A model generated the notes under the pieces. The model was not told the DNA's origin. It saw only the letters and a program-made list of their open reading frames with translations, and ran no database searches. Below are positions 8,052 to 16,646 of a stretch of 40,949 nt of DNA, in pieces. Numbering within the stretch: the first letter of the stretch is position 1; the number at the start of each line of letters is the position of its first letter. The position numbers and the translations under genes were made by a program. The DNA is from Haematobacter genomosp. 1 (GTDB lineage: Bacteria; Pseudomonadota; Alphaproteobacteria; Rhodobacterales; Rhodobacteraceae), in NCBI RefSeq assembly GCF_002196855.1, contig NZ_NIPW01000033.1, forward strand, positions 1 to 40,949, read 5' to 3'.

Positions 8052-9266
8052 ATGGCCCCGCAAAGCTGTGTGATCGTGGGAGCAGGTCCGGCGGGCATGA
8101 TGCTGGGCTATCTGCTGGCCCGCGCCGGTCTTCCGGTGACCGTGGTGGAGAAGCATCCCGACTTTCTGCATGATTTCCGCGGCGACACGATCCATCCTTC
8201 CACGCTGGAAGCTTTCGCCGATCTGGGCCTGCTCGAAGATTTCCTGAAGATCCCGCATCAGAAGGCACCCGTGCTTCAGGCAGAGATCGGAGGCGTGCAA
8301 ACGAAGATCGCCGACTTCTCCCGTATTCCCGCTCGCTGCCGGTTCATCGCCTTCATGCCGCAATGGGACTTTCTCGACTTCCTCGCCCGCCGTGCGGCGG
8401 CATTTCCCGGTTTCCGCCTGATGATGGGGGTGGAAGTCTTGGGCCTTGTTCAATCCGAGGGCCAAATCCGGGGGATCCGCATCCGGGAGGGGGGTGTGGA
8501 GCGCGAGCTGCCGGCCGATCTGGTTATCGGCGCCGATGGGCGGAATTCCGTCACGCGGCGCGACGCGGCGCTTCCCGTCACTGATTTCGGCAGTCAGGTG
8601 GATGTGCTCTGGCTGCGGCTTTCGCGGCGGGAGGGGGATCCCGTCCTGACCATGAGCCATGCCGGGCCGCAACAGGGCCTCGTCCTGATCGACCGGGGGG
8701 ATTACTGGCAATGCGGATACGTGATCCGCAAGGGCAGCTACGATGACCTGAAGGCCCGCGGCCTGCCTGCGTTCCGGGAAAGCCTCGCGGCTCTCGCCCC
8801 GCTTCCCCCCGAGCGGTTCGAGGAAATCCGGGACTGGGATCAGGTGCATCTGCTGTCCGTTCGTATGGACAGGCTCGAACGCTGGTGGCGGCCGGGGTTG
8901 CTCTGCATCGGGGATGCGGCCCATGCCATGTCACCGATCGGCGGGTTCGGAGTGAACCTCGCCGTGCAGGATGCGATCGCTGCGGCGAATATCCTTGCGG
9001 CCCCGCTTGGCGACGGGCGAATGGGCCCGGATGATCTTGCACGGGTGGAGCGTCGCCGCCGTTTCCCGACACGCGCCACGCAGAAGCTGCAACTGATGAT
9101 GCGCCGCAAGCGGCCCGTGGTTGCCGGGGAAAATGCCTCAGCCACCCCGGAAAAACCTTCCGGCCCCCCGAAATTCCTGCGAGTCATCGGGCGGTGGCCT
9201 GCATTGAGCCATCTTGCCGGCCGCCTGGTCGGGCTGGGCTTCCGGCCGGAGCGCGTGCGCATCTAG
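8052..9266 (+). CDS. FAD-dependent monooxygenase (PHBH/UbiH-like)
   Basis: The 404-residue product is a group A flavoprotein hydroxylase. The FAD-binding GAGPAG lies at residues 10-15 of a Rossmann fold, the DG motif is in VIGADGRNSVTRR near residue 160, and the GD motif is in CIGDAAHAMSPIGGFG near residues 287-300. The family hydroxylates aromatic or polyketide-type substrates with NAD(P)H and O2; the substrate here cannot be deduced. A strong AAGGAGGAG ribosome site precedes the ATG. The gene stands alone and converges with the sensor kinase gene. The C-terminal ~50 residues are arginine-rich and less conserved. Confidence 0.88.
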   Translation: MAPQSCVIVGAGPAGMMLGYLLARAGLPVTVVEKHPDFLHDFRGDTIHPSTLEAFADLGLLEDFLKIPHQKAPVLQAEIGGVQTKIADFSRIPARCRFIAFMPQWDFLDFLARRAAAFPGFRLMMGVEVLGLVQSEGQIRGIRIREGGVERELPADLVIGADGRNSVTRRDAALPVTDFGSQVDVLWLRLSRREGDPVLTMSHAGPQQGLVLIDRGDYWQCGYVIRKGSYDDLKARGLPAFRESLAALAPLPPERFEEIRDWDQVHLLSVRMDRLERWWRPGLLCIGDAAHAMSPIGGFGVNLAVQDAIAAANILAAPLGDGRMGPDDLARVERRRRFPTRATQKLQLMMRRKRPVVAGENASATPEKPSGPPKFLRVIGRWPALSHLAGRLVGLGFRPERVRI

Positions 9267-9298
9267 CGCGCCCGCCCGGATTTCCTGGGCCCCCGCTC

Positions 9299-10414
9299 TC
9301 AGCGGACGGGAAAGTCCAGCCGGAACATGGCGCCACCCTCCGGCGTGTTTCCGCACGTCAGATCGGCGTCAAGCTGATCGCTGTAGATCGACAGGATGCG
9401 CATACCCAGACCATGACGAGCGGCCGGGTCGAAGTCGGGCGGGAGACCGGGCCCATTGTCCGAAACGGAGAGAAGCAGCCGCCCCTCCCCCTTTGCCGCG
9501 AGGGTGACTTCGACAATCGGCAGGCATTCCCTTCCGGCATGCTTGATCGCGTTGCCCACCAGTTCCGCCATGACCTGTCCGAGCGCGGTCGCGGCATTGA
9601 CGGAAAGAAGCATCTCCTTCGGCACAAGGATGTCCGCCCGCACCGTTCCGGTCAGCGCCCGGTCCAGATCGGCCAGCAGGCCGGAGGCAAAGGCCGCAAG
9701 GGGAAGATGGTCGGATTCCGGATCGCGATAGAGCTGGTCGTGAACGCGGGCGAGGGTGGCGATCCGGCTTGCGGCCTGTGCCACGGCTTCGCGCAAGGCG
9801 GGGTCGGTATGGCTCCGGGCCTGAAGGTTCAGCAATCCGATGACGGCGGCGAAGCTGTTTTTCACCCGGTGGTCGATCTCGGCCAGCAGAACCTTCTGCC
9901 GTGCGAGCGCGGTGTCCTTTTCCGCGACCTCGCGCGCCAGCGTCGCCGCCTGTTCCTCCAGCATCCGGCGCGCGTTGACGGTCTCGGTCACATCGCGGGA
10001 CGAGGCGAGGATCAGATGAACTTCCCCCATCTGGTTGCGAACCGGTGTCACGGTGACGGACCACCACCGCGGTGTTCCCTTGGCGGTGGGACAAAAGGCC
10101 TCGAACTCCGTGAGCTTGCCGTCCCGGGCGGCGGTCAGTGCGGTTTCCAGCGTCTCCTTGGCTTCCAGCGGCCACAGACTGGTCCACCGCAACCCGGCCA
10201 CCGTGCCGAAGTCCTCGATCTCCATGGCGCACATGCCATTCTCGCTCATGAAGGACACGCGTCCCTCAAGGTCGATGAGCTTGATGCAATCCGGCGAGGC
10301 CCCCAGAATGCCAAGCGCAAACCCCGGCAGACCGCTCCCCATCAGGTCGAGAGCGCCGCGCGCCAGCATCTCCTTGTCGGAGGCGGGGGTCGCGTTCACG
10401 GACAGGCCCCGCAT
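9299..10414 (-). CDS. Sensor histidine kinase, PAS plus HisKA_2/HWE type
   Basis: The 371-residue product has no membrane segment. A PAS domain occupies roughly residues 35-150 (SPDCIKLIDLEGRVSFMSENG, then WWSVTVTPVRN), followed by a short coiled coil. The phosphoacceptor box EIDHRVKNSFAAVIGLL lies near residue 180, and the ATPase domain has MAELVGNAIKHA (N box) and VSDNGPGLP (G box). EIDHRVKN marks the HisKA_2/HWE group, often linked to general stress or light/redox signalling in alphaproteobacteria. No response regulator is adjacent, so it is an orphan. The frame is open to a TTG at 10504, but ATG 10414 or GTG 10399 is more likely. Confidence 0.88.
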   Translation of the reverse strand: MRGLSVNATPASDKEMLARGALDLMGSGLPGFALGILGASPDCIKLIDLEGRVSFMSENGMCAMEIEDFGTVAGLRWTSLWPLEAKETLETALTAARDGKLTEFEAFCPTAKGTPRWWSVTVTPVRNQMGEVHLILASSRDVTETVNARRMLEEQAATLAREVAEKDTALARQKVLLAEIDHRVKNSFAAVIGLLNLQARSHTDPALREAVAQAASRIATLARVHDQLYRDPESDHLPLAAFASGLLADLDRALTGTVRADILVPKEMLLSVNAATALGQVMAELVGNAIKHAGRECLPIVEVTLAAKGEGRLLLSVSDNGPGLPPDFDPAARHGLGMRILSIYSDQLDADLTCGNTPEGGAMFRLDFPVR

Positions 10415-10479
10415 GACGCTGGGCTTCCGTGGCGGCTTGTCGGTTTGGCGAACATGGGGTTGTGGCAGAAATCCGGCAT
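10396..10479 (-). CDS. Possible 27-residue leader ORF before the kinase
   Basis: An ATG at 10479 is preceded by GGGGGGAGGGCTC, the best ribosome site in this stretch. It opens a 27-codon frame whose TGA (10396-10398) overlaps a GTG of the kinase frame (10397-10399) as GTGA. This arrangement would couple a leader peptide to kinase translation. The sequence is cysteine- and proline-containing without known similarity, so expression is unproven. Confidence 0.3.
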   Translation of the reverse strand: MPDFCHNPMFAKPTSRHGSPASCGACP

Positions 10480-10583
10480 GAGCCCTCCCCCCGGACAGGC
10501 GCAAGACGCGCTATCGAAGCAATGTAGGCGCTTTGGAGCGGCGGGGCAACGTGACACCCTGCGTCAAAGTCGCGAATGCGGTG

Positions 10584-11339
10584 TCAGCGGACGGATTCGA
10601 TGGGTCCATCCGCGCGACCGTGGATGAATTGCTGCAGATAGGGGTCGTCCGCCGCGTCCATCTGCTCAACCGGTCCGGTCCAGCGGATCAGCCCGTCGTG
10701 CAACATGGCGACCCTGTCGGCGATGGCGCGGACGCTGGTCATGTCATGCGTGATTGTCATGGCGGTCGCGCCCATCTCGGTCACGATCTCGCGGATCAGA
10801 TCGTTGATGACGCCGGACATGATCGGATCGAGCCCTGTGGTGGGCTCATCGAAGAAGATGATCTCCGGCTCCGCGGCGATGGCGCGGGCAAGGCCCACGC
10901 GCTTCTGCATGCCGCCAGAAAGCTCGGCCGGGAACAGGTCCGCAGTCTCCGGCTTCAGGCCGACACGGCGGAGTTTCTCGATGGCGATTTCGCGTGCTTC
11001 GGCCTTGGGGCGTTTCAGCGAGCCGCGCAGCAGGCGAAAGGCGACGTTCTGCCAGACCGTCAGGCTGTCGAACAGCGCGCCACCCTGGAACAGCATGCCG
11101 AACCGGGCGAGGAAGGCATCGCGATCCCCCTCCGTCACGTCATGGCCATCCACCTTGATATCGCCGCTATCGGGCGTGACGAGGCCAAGCACGCATTTCA
11201 GCAGTACCGACTTGCCCGTACCCGATCCGCCGATGATGACCATGCTCTTGCCCTTCGGGACAGAGAGGTTCACCCCGCGCAGAACATGCTTCGGCCCGAA
11301 GGATTTCTTCAGCTCGGTGATCTCGATCATGTCGGTCAT
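10584..11339 (-). CDS. mlaF: MlaF-like ABC transporter ATPase
   Basis: The 251-residue product is the ATPase of a retrograde phospholipid-transport (Mla/Ttg2) type ABC importer. The Walker A GGSGTGKS lies near residues 37-45. The Q-loop region is MLFQGGALFDSLTVWQNV, characteristic of MlaF, and is followed by the signature LSGGMQKRVGLARA, the Walker B FFDEPTTGLDP and the H-loop ITHDM. The start codon overlaps the mlaE stop as ATGA, indicating coupled synthesis of the membrane complex. The MCE-domain substrate-binding partner (MlaD) and periplasmic partners are not adjacent and must be elsewhere. Confidence 0.92.
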   Translation of the reverse strand: MTDMIEITELKKSFGPKHVLRGVNLSVPKGKSMVIIGGSGTGKSVLLKCVLGLVTPDSGDIKVDGHDVTEGDRDAFLARFGMLFQGGALFDSLTVWQNVAFRLLRGSLKRPKAEAREIAIEKLRRVGLKPETADLFPAELSGGMQKRVGLARAIAAEPEIIFFDEPTTGLDPIMSGVINDLIREIVTEMGATAMTITHDMTSVRAIADRVAMLHDGLIRWTGPVEQMDAADDPYLQQFIHGRADGPIESVR

Positions 11340-12118
11340 GAGGCGAAGAAGAACTCCGTCAGAACATAGTTGGAGGCGAGGATCAGGATGGAGGCGGCGA
11401 CCACGGCGGATTTGGTCGCCCCGCCCACGCCCTGTGCGCCCCGGCCGGAATTCATGCCGTAGTAGCAGCCGACCACCGCGATCAGGAAGCCGAACACCGC
11501 GCCTTTGACAAGACCGGAGCCGATGTCCCAACCCTCAAGGAAGTTCCATGTGTTGTGCAGATAGGTCGCGCCGTTGAAGCCCAGCCGGGTCACCCCGACC
11601 AGATAGCCGCCCATGATCCCGATGATGTCGCCAATTCCCACCAGCACCGGCACGGATATCGTGGCGGCGAGCACACGTGGAACGGTCAGGTATTTCATCG
11701 GATTGGTGGACAGCGTCGTCAGCGCATCGATCTGCTCCGTCACCTTCATCGTGCCGATCTCCGCCGCGATGGAGGAGGCGACCCGCGCCGCCACCATCAG
11801 CCCGCCCAGAACCGGGCCGAGTTCCCGCGTCATGCCGATGGCGACGATGGAGGGAACGACCGAGGAGGCATTGAACCGCGAGCCGCCCGCATAGATCTGC
11901 AGGGCCAGAGCGCCGCCCGTGAACAGCGCCGTCAACCCGACGACGGGCAGGCTGAGATAGCCGATGGCGAGGAGTTGCTGGGCGAATTCGCGGAAGTAGA
12001 ACGGCGGGCGGAACATATGGCTCACCGTCTGGCCCGCATAGATCGCGACCTGCCCGATGGAGGTCAGCAGCGACAGCACCATCCGTCCCAGGGCGGCGAG
12101 CGGAGAGAGCAGGATCAT
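11336..12118 (-). CDS. mlaE: MlaE-like ABC transporter permease
   Basis: The 260-residue product is an inner-membrane permease of the MlaE family (DUF140). It has about five to six hydrophobic segments and the family block RELGPVLGGLMVAARVASSIAAEIGTM (given here only as its ends, RELGPVLGG and AAEIGTM), followed by EQIDALTTLSTNP. The family partners MlaF to move phospholipids between outer and inner membrane. Its start overlaps the alr stop by one base and its end overlaps mlaF by four, so alr-mlaE-mlaF is one transcript. Confidence 0.92.
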   Translation of the reverse strand: MILLSPLAALGRMVLSLLTSIGQVAIYAGQTVSHMFRPPFYFREFAQQLLAIGYLSLPVVGLTALFTGGALALQIYAGGSRFNASSVVPSIVAIGMTRELGPVLGGLMVAARVASSIAAEIGTMKVTEQIDALTTLSTNPMKYLTVPRVLAATISVPVLVGIGDIIGIMGGYLVGVTRLGFNGATYLHNTWNFLEGWDIGSGLVKGAVFGFLIAVVGCYYGMNSGRGAQGVGGATKSAVVAASILILASNYVLTEFFFAS

Positions 12119-13164
12119 CAGCGCGTCTCCCTGTAGGTCCGGCGATAGCGGGGGCCAAGCGAGGTCAGCACCTCATAGCCGATGGTGCCGATGACTTCTG
12201 CCAGCTGGTCGGGTGTCTGGCTTGGGCCGAGGATGTCGAGATAACCGGGCATCTCGTCCAGATGCGACACGTCGGCGGTGATGAGATCCATGGAGACACG
12301 CCCGATGAGCGGGCAGGGGACGTCGCCTGCCCAGAGCGTTCCCTGACCCGACAGCCTCCGGCTCAACCCGTCGGCGTAACCCGCGGCGACGGTGGCGATG
12401 AGAGTCGGTGCTGCCGCCTGCCACGTGGCGGAGTACCCCACGATTTCCCCCGGCTCCACCGCGCGGATCTGCACCACGGGCAGCGAGAGACGGACCGTCT
12501 GGTTGGCCTCCGTGAAGGGCAGGCCGCCATAGAGACCGATGCCGGGACGGGTGAGTTCGAAGTGGTAGTCGGGGCCGAGCAGGATGCCGCCCGTCGCGGC
12601 CAGCGACCGGGGCAGGCCGGTGCCATCCGTCATGCGGCGGAAACTGTCGAGCTGCGCGCGGTTCATCGGGTGATCCGGCTCATCCGCGCAGGAGAGGTGC
12701 GACATGACGAAATCCGGCCCCTGCGCCACGGCGAGGCTGGCGACGGCCGCCCATTCACCGGGTTCCAGACCGAGCCGGTTCATGCCGGTGTCAAGCTGGA
12801 TGCCGAAGGGATGGCCGGGCAGCGCCTCGAAATGCCGGGTGAGCTGGTCGAGCGAATTCAGCATCGGTGTCAGTTCGGCTTCCGCGATAAGCCGGGTGTC
12901 GCCCTCCATATGGCCGCCGAGCACGCAGACCTGCGGACCAGGGCCGAGCGCCTGCCGCACCCGCGCGCCTTCTTCCGTCATCGCGACGAAGAACCGCCGC
13001 GCCCCGGCACGTGCGAGGGTTCGCGCGACACGGTCGGCGCCGAGCCCGTAGGCATCGGCCTTCACGACCGCGCCGGTCTGGGTTTGGGGGGAGGATGCCT
13101 GATCGAGCGCCCGCCAGTTCGCGGCGATCGCGTCGAGATCAATGGAGAGGATGCCGCTTGCCAT
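12118..13164 (-). CDS. alr: Alanine racemase
   Basis: The 348-residue PLP enzyme interconverts L- and D-alanine for peptidoglycan. The PLP lysine is Lys35 in [10 protein letters not shown], and the opposing catalytic tyrosine is in [11 protein letters not shown]. The signature RVSMD and the PLP-phosphate site [11 protein letters not shown] are also present. The start at ATG 13164 ([13 protein letters not shown]) fits family alignments; the open frame further upstream is not native. The gene leads the overlapping alr-mlaE-mlaF chain and lies near dnaB, a neighbourhood common in bacteria. Confidence 0.95.
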   Translation of the reverse strand: MASGILSIDLDAIAANWRALDQASSPQTQTGAVVKADAYGLGADRVARTLARAGARRFFVAMTEEGARVRQALGPGPQVCVLGGHMEGDTRLIAEAELTPMLNSLDQLTRHFEALPGHPFGIQLDTGMNRLGLEPGEWAAVASLAVAQGPDFVMSHLSCADEPDHPMNRAQLDSFRRMTDGTGLPRSLAATGGILLGPDYHFELTRPGIGLYGGLPFTEANQTVRLSLPVVQIRAVEPGEIVGYSATWQAAAPTLIATVAAGYADGLSRRLSGQGTLWAGDVPCPLIGRVSMDLITADVSHLDEMPGYLDILGPSQTPDQLAEVIGTIGYEVLTSLGPRYRRTYRETR

Positions 13165-13282
13165 GGCGGTTGTTTCGGCTGGCCCTCCGCGAAGGTCAAG
13201 GGGCAAGGCAGCACAGGCGGTTGACCTTGGCGCAGACGGGCGACAGCTTTGTCGCATTCTCGGGGCGGAAAAGGGGCAGGAC

Positions 13283-13699
13283 ATGGAACAGAACGACGAA
13301 CGGCTGGAGGGCGCCTGCCACTGTGGCAAGGTGCGTTTCAGGGTGCGGCTCGAGGGAGGGCTGGGTGCGGCCAGACGCTGCGATTGTTCCCTTTGCGCGA
13401 TGCGCGGCGCGGTAACCCTCTCGGCCCGGCTGGCGGATTTCACCCTTCTGGAAGGCGTGGAGGTGCTGCGCACTTACCGGTTCAACACCGGGGTCGCGGA
13501 GCACCATTTCTGCGGAAACTGCGGGATCTACACGCATCATAAAAGGCGTTCCAACCCGGATCAATTCGGTGTGAATGCCGCCTGTCTGGGAATCAGCCCG
13601 TTCGATTTTGCCGAAGTTCAGGTGAATGACGGAGTTCATCACCCCTCGGACGGCAATGAAAGCCGGGTGATGGGCGTGCTGCGGTTCGAGCATCTCTGA
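13283..13699 (+). CDS. GFA/CENP-V family zinc protein
   Basis: The 138-residue product has the zinc-binding cysteines of the glutathione-dependent formaldehyde-activating (GFA) family: [10 protein letters not shown] near the start, RRCDCSLC, and [11 protein letters not shown]. The family name derives from an S-hydroxymethylglutathione-forming enzyme, but most members have no proven activity, so only the fold is assigned. GGGGCAGG precedes ATG 13283. It stands alone, divergent from alr and convergent to dnaB. Confidence 0.85.
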   Translation: MEQNDERLEGACHCGKVRFRVRLEGGLGAARRCDCSLCAMRGAVTLSARLADFTLLEGVEVLRTYRFNTGVAEHHFCGNCGIYTHHKRRSNPDQFGVNAACLGISPFDFAEVQVNDGVHHPSDGNESRVMGVLRFEHL

Positions 13700-13784
13700 G
13701 CGGCGGAGGTCATCCGCGGGGGTTGTGCGACGGAGATGCGGTTCCGGGAGCAGGCCTTTGGGGTCGGGCGGACTGGACTTTGAA

Positions 13785-13859
13785 GGACATCCCGAAAATT
13801 CTGCGGTCCCTTGAGATTCGGACTGCTGCATGCCCGTGAATTTTCGTCCTGAGATGTCC
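13785..13859. repeat. Imperfect inverted repeat around a 75-bp unit
   Basis: GGACATC...CGAAAATTC at 13785-13802 is mirrored by GAATTTTCG...GATGTCC at 13837-13859. Gaps make the pairing imperfect. It could be a remnant of a small element or the stem of an RNA structure. Confidence 0.5.
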
Positions 13860-13983
13860 TGATGCCAAGGAGGTCGCCTCGAAGCACTACAGCGCAAGGA
13901 GGACCGCCTTCATAGAGGCCGCATGCCGAAGCTCCCAAGGCACCGGGCAGGTTGACGGCATTTTCTCCAGACGAAAGCTTCGC

Positions 13984-14040
13984 AGGCACGCAAGGCACGC
14001 AAGGCACGCAAGGCACGCAAGGCACGCAAGGCACGCAAGG
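13984..14040. repeat. 9-bp minisatellite, six full copies
   Basis: The unit AGGCACGCA is repeated head to tail six times without variation, ending in a partial seventh unit (AGG). Perfect identity between units suggests recent expansion by slippage. There are no spacers, so it is not a CRISPR array. Confidence 0.95.
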
Positions 14041-14087
14041 CTGGGCGCTGAAGCAAGCCTCCTGCACAGCAAACCCCGTCGATGGCG

Positions 14088-14120
14088 GCTGCAGCGGCGG
14101 GCGATGCGTGCCGCTGCAGC
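14088..14120 (-). terminator. Hairpin after dnaB
   Basis: A perfect 10-bp stem (GCTGCAGCGG / CCGCTGCAGC) begins 7 bases past the dnaB stop on the minus strand. There is no T-tract, so it may be a 3'-end stability structure or a weak terminator. Confidence 0.55.
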
Positions 14121-14126
14121 GGTAGC

Positions 14127-15617
14127 TCAGAACCCTGCGTCGATCCCCTGCTGCCATGGCTTCACGAGGTTGCCGAATCGGGTGAAGCGGCCCTCGAAGG
14201 ACAGTTCCACCGTGCCGATTGGCCCATGGCGCTGTTTGCCGATGATGACCTCGGCCTTGCCATGCACCCGTTCCATGGCTTCCTGCCACTTGGCCATCGC
14301 TTCAAGGTTTTCGTCGCCCGGCTTCTCCCGCTCGCGATAATATTCGTCGCGATAGACGAACATCACCACGTCGGCATCCTGTTCGATGGAGCCCGATTCG
14401 CGCAGGTCGGAGAGCTGGGGCCGCTTGTCCTCGCGGCTTTCGACCTGACGTGAAAGCTGGGAAAGGGCGACAACGGGGATATCCAGTTCCTTGGCGACCG
14501 CCTTGAGGCCCTGCGTGATCTCGGACACCTCGTTCACCCGGCTGTCCTTCGCCGTGGCGGGGCGGAGAAGCTGGAGATAGTCCACCACCAGCAGATCCAG
14601 CCCGTGCGTCCGCTTGAGCCGCCGCGCCCGCGCCGCCATCTGGCTGATCGGCAGCGCCGGCGTATCGTCGATATAGAGCGGGCACGCCTCCAGCGCCTTT
14701 GCCGCCTCAACGAAGCGGCGGAATTCGGCCTCCGTCATGTCGCCCCGGCGGATCTGCTCGGAGGGCACTTCCGCCGCTTCCGACAGGATCCGGGCGGCAA
14801 GCTGCTCGGCCGACATCTCCAGGCTGAAGAACCCGACCACGCCCCCGTCCACCGCGCCTTCGGAGCCGTCCGGCATCCGGCCGCGCTTGAAGTTCTTCGC
14901 GACGTTGAAGGCGATATTGGTGGCGAGCGAGGTCTTGCCCATCGACGGCCGCCCGGCGAGGATCAGCAGGTCCGAGCGGTGCAGACCGCCGAGCTTCTTG
15001 TCCAGATCGACAAGACCGGTGGACACGCCCGCCAGCCCGCCATCCCGCTGGTAGGCGGCGTTGGCGACGTTCACCGCATCGGTCACGGCCTTCAGGAAGG
15101 ACTGGAACCCGCGCTCCGCCACCCCCTGCTCGCCGAGCTTGTAGAGCCGCTGCTCCGCCTCGACGATCTGTTCCTTCGGTTCGCTCTGCACATCGACCTT
15201 GGCGGCCTTCGCGGCGATGTCGCGGCCCAGCCCGATCAGCTCCCGCCGGACGGCGAGATCGTAGATCATCTGCGCATAGTCCCGCGCCCCGAAGGAGGAG
15301 ATGGCTGCGCCGGCAAGGCGCACCAGATAGGCCGGTCCGCCCAGTTCCTTGAGGCCCTGGTCATCCTCAAGGAACGCCTTCAGCGTCACCGGGGAGGCGA
15401 GCGCGTTCTTGACGATGCGGGAAGCCGCGATCTCGAAGATCCGCTGGTGGACGGGGTCGTAGAAATGCTCGGGCCGCACCAGACTGGCGATGCGGTCGTA
15501 GATGTCGTTGTTCGTGAGAATCGCGCCCAGCAACTGCTGCTCGGCCTCGATATTGTGGGGAAGAACCTCTGCCTCCGGCTCGGCGGCGGCTTGGATCGCC
15601 CTCAGTTCGGTCATCAT
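14127..15617 (-). CDS. dnaB: Replicative DNA helicase DnaB
   Basis: The 496-residue product is the hexameric replicative helicase. The N-terminal domain shows LPHNIEAEQQLLGAILTNN. The RecA-like domain has Walker A GRPSMGKTS, then FFSLEMSAEQLAAR, DYLQLL (Walker B), and ALSQLSRQVESREDKRPQLSDLRESGSIEQD (quoted by its ends, ALSQLSRQVE and RESGSIEQD). The start at ATG 15617 has AAGGGCAG at good spacing; the upstream in-frame extension to 15704 is not native. Two consensus DnaA boxes lie about 105-135 bp upstream. Confidence 0.97.
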   Translation of the reverse strand: MMTELRAIQAAAEPEAEVLPHNIEAEQQLLGAILTNNDIYDRIASLVRPEHFYDPVHQRIFEIAASRIVKNALASPVTLKAFLEDDQGLKELGGPAYLVRLAGAAISSFGARDYAQMIYDLAVRRELIGLGRDIAAKAAKVDVQSEPKEQIVEAEQRLYKLGEQGVAERGFQSFLKAVTDAVNVANAAYQRDGGLAGVSTGLVDLDKKLGGLHRSDLLILAGRPSMGKTSLATNIAFNVAKNFKRGRMPDGSEGAVDGGVVGFFSLEMSAEQLAARILSEAAEVPSEQIRRGDMTEAEFRRFVEAAKALEACPLYIDDTPALPISQMAARARRLKRTHGLDLLVVDYLQLLRPATAKDSRVNEVSEITQGLKAVAKELDIPVVALSQLSRQVESREDKRPQLSDLRESGSIEQDADVVMFVYRDEYYREREKPGDENLEAMAKWQEAMERVHGKAEVIIGKQRHGPIGTVELSFEGRFTRFGNLVKPWQQGIDAGF

Positions 15618-15720
15618 GATCCTGCCCTTTGCGACGCCCCCGCAGGCAGGCGGGCCGTCGTCTTCTGTCAAGCGACTGTCATACTCCCTACGGTGTCCGG
15701 CCAAAAGCGCGGGAAAAACC

Positions 15721-15752
15721 TGTGGATAAGACTCGCTTCTGCCTGTGTATAA
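15721..15752 (-). promoter_or_regulatory. Pair of DnaA boxes upstream of dnaB
   Basis: On the minus strand TTATCCACA (15721-15729) and TTATACACA (15744-15752) both match the DnaA box consensus TTATNCACA. They have the same orientation with starts 23 bp apart. A weaker, opposite near-match (CAATCCACA) lies at 15855-15863. The location before dnaB suggests DnaA control of helicase supply; that is inference. Confidence 0.65.
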
Positions 15753-15768
15753 TCCTGTATATCACAGG
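15742..15768. promoter_or_regulatory. AT-rich dyad overlapping the second DnaA box
   Basis: CCTGTG (15742-15747) is mirrored by CACAGG (15763-15768), with partly matching TATA tracts between. The centre is AT-rich in an otherwise GC-rich region, so it could be an operator, a promoter core or a melting site. Confidence 0.5.
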
Positions 15769-15901
15769 CTGCGCCGCGGTGCGCCCCGAATGTTGGGGTC
15801 GACCTGTGGTGCAGCACCGCATCTGCCCGATTCCGCCGCGCCGCCGAAACAGGACAATCCACAGCGGGGTTCCTGTCTCGGCGGATTTCCGCAGGCGTCC
15901 C

Positions 15902-16576
15902 TCAGGCGTGACGGCCCTGCCAGCCGCGGGGATCGTTCAGGAACTCCTCCACCCCGTCCAGCGTGGCGGCGTCAAAGCTGCCCGCGGCCTTGGCTTCTGC
16001 CAGCATGTCCCACCAGGTGCAGAGATGGTGAAGCTGAACGCCGTGATCGGCGAGGCGCTGCTCCGTGCCCTCGAAGATGCCGTAGAAGAAGATCACCGCG
16101 GTATGGTTGCAGCTCGCGCCGGTTTCCCGGATCGCATCGACGAAGGAGAGCTTCGATCCGCCGTCGGTGGTCAGATCCTCCACCAGCAGCACGCGCTGAC
16201 CCTCGGTCATGGCGCCCTCGATCCGGGCGTTCCGGCCATAGCCCTTGGGCTTCTTGCGGACATAGCTCATCGGCAGTCCCATCCGCTCGGCCACGAGCGC
16301 CGCGAAGGGGATGCCCGCCGTCTCGCCGCCGGCAATGTTGTCGAAAGCCTCGAAGCCCGCATCGCGCAGCACGGTCATCGTCAGGAAGTCCATCAGCGTG
16401 GAGCGGATGCGCGGATAGGAGATGAGCTTGCGGCAGTCGATATAGGTCGGCCCCTTCAGGCCGGAGGCATAGGTGAAGGGGGTGGCGGCGTTGAAATCGA
16501 CGGCCCCGATCTCAAGGAACATGCGGGCGGTGAGGCGGGCGATTTCCTCTCTGGAGGGGAAACTGGTGGGGATCAT
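15902..16576 (-). CDS. pyrE: Orotate phosphoribosyltransferase
   Basis: The 224-residue enzyme joins orotate to PRPP, the fifth step of UMP synthesis. The PRPP-binding loop [14 protein letters not shown] is clear, preceded by [17 protein letters not shown] and [18 protein letters not shown] features of the family. It lies 70 bp downstream of pyrC in the same direction, so the two probably form a pyrimidine operon. Confidence 0.95.
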   Translation of the reverse strand: MIPTSFPSREEIARLTARMFLEIGAVDFNAATPFTYASGLKGPTYIDCRKLISYPRIRSTLMDFLTMTVLRDAGFEAFDNIAGGETAGIPFAALVAERMGLPMSYVRKKPKGYGRNARIEGAMTEGQRVLLVEDLTTDGGSKLSFVDAIRETGASCNHTAVIFFYGIFEGTEQRLADHGVQLHHLCTWWDMLAEAKAAGSFDAATLDGVEEFLNDPRGWQGRHA

Positions 16577-16646
16577 GGCGGGATTTCCTTGGACGAAGGG
16601 TCTTTTGAAAAGGCCGCCCGGTGAGGGGCGGCCCGAAGCGGAGGGA

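Larger units (their letters stand above)
13700..14126. other. 427-bp gene-free convergent intergenic region
   Basis: No gene is supported here. The stretch holds an imperfect inverted repeat (13785-13859), a 9-bp minisatellite (13984-14040) and a hairpin just past the dnaB stop (14088-14120). Minus-strand open frames such as the CLA-repeat frame are by-products of the repeat. Confidence 0.7.

Noticed and set aside
9194-10627. 477-codon plus-strand frame opposite the sensor kinase
   Set aside because: The opposite strand carries all kinase motifs; the plus-strand product has no recognisable domain.
13984-14040. CRISPR array
   Set aside because: Nine-base units without spacers are a minisatellite; no cas gene is present.
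15721-15760. Plus-strand promoter with TATAAT at 15748
   Set aside because: No gene follows on the plus strand; the AT-rich motif is better explained by the DnaA box and dyad.
15721-15768. Chromosome replication origin
   Set aside because: Only two good DnaA boxes and a short AT-rich patch, with dnaB/pyrE neighbours rather than dnaA, hemE or parAB, so a regulatory site is more likely.
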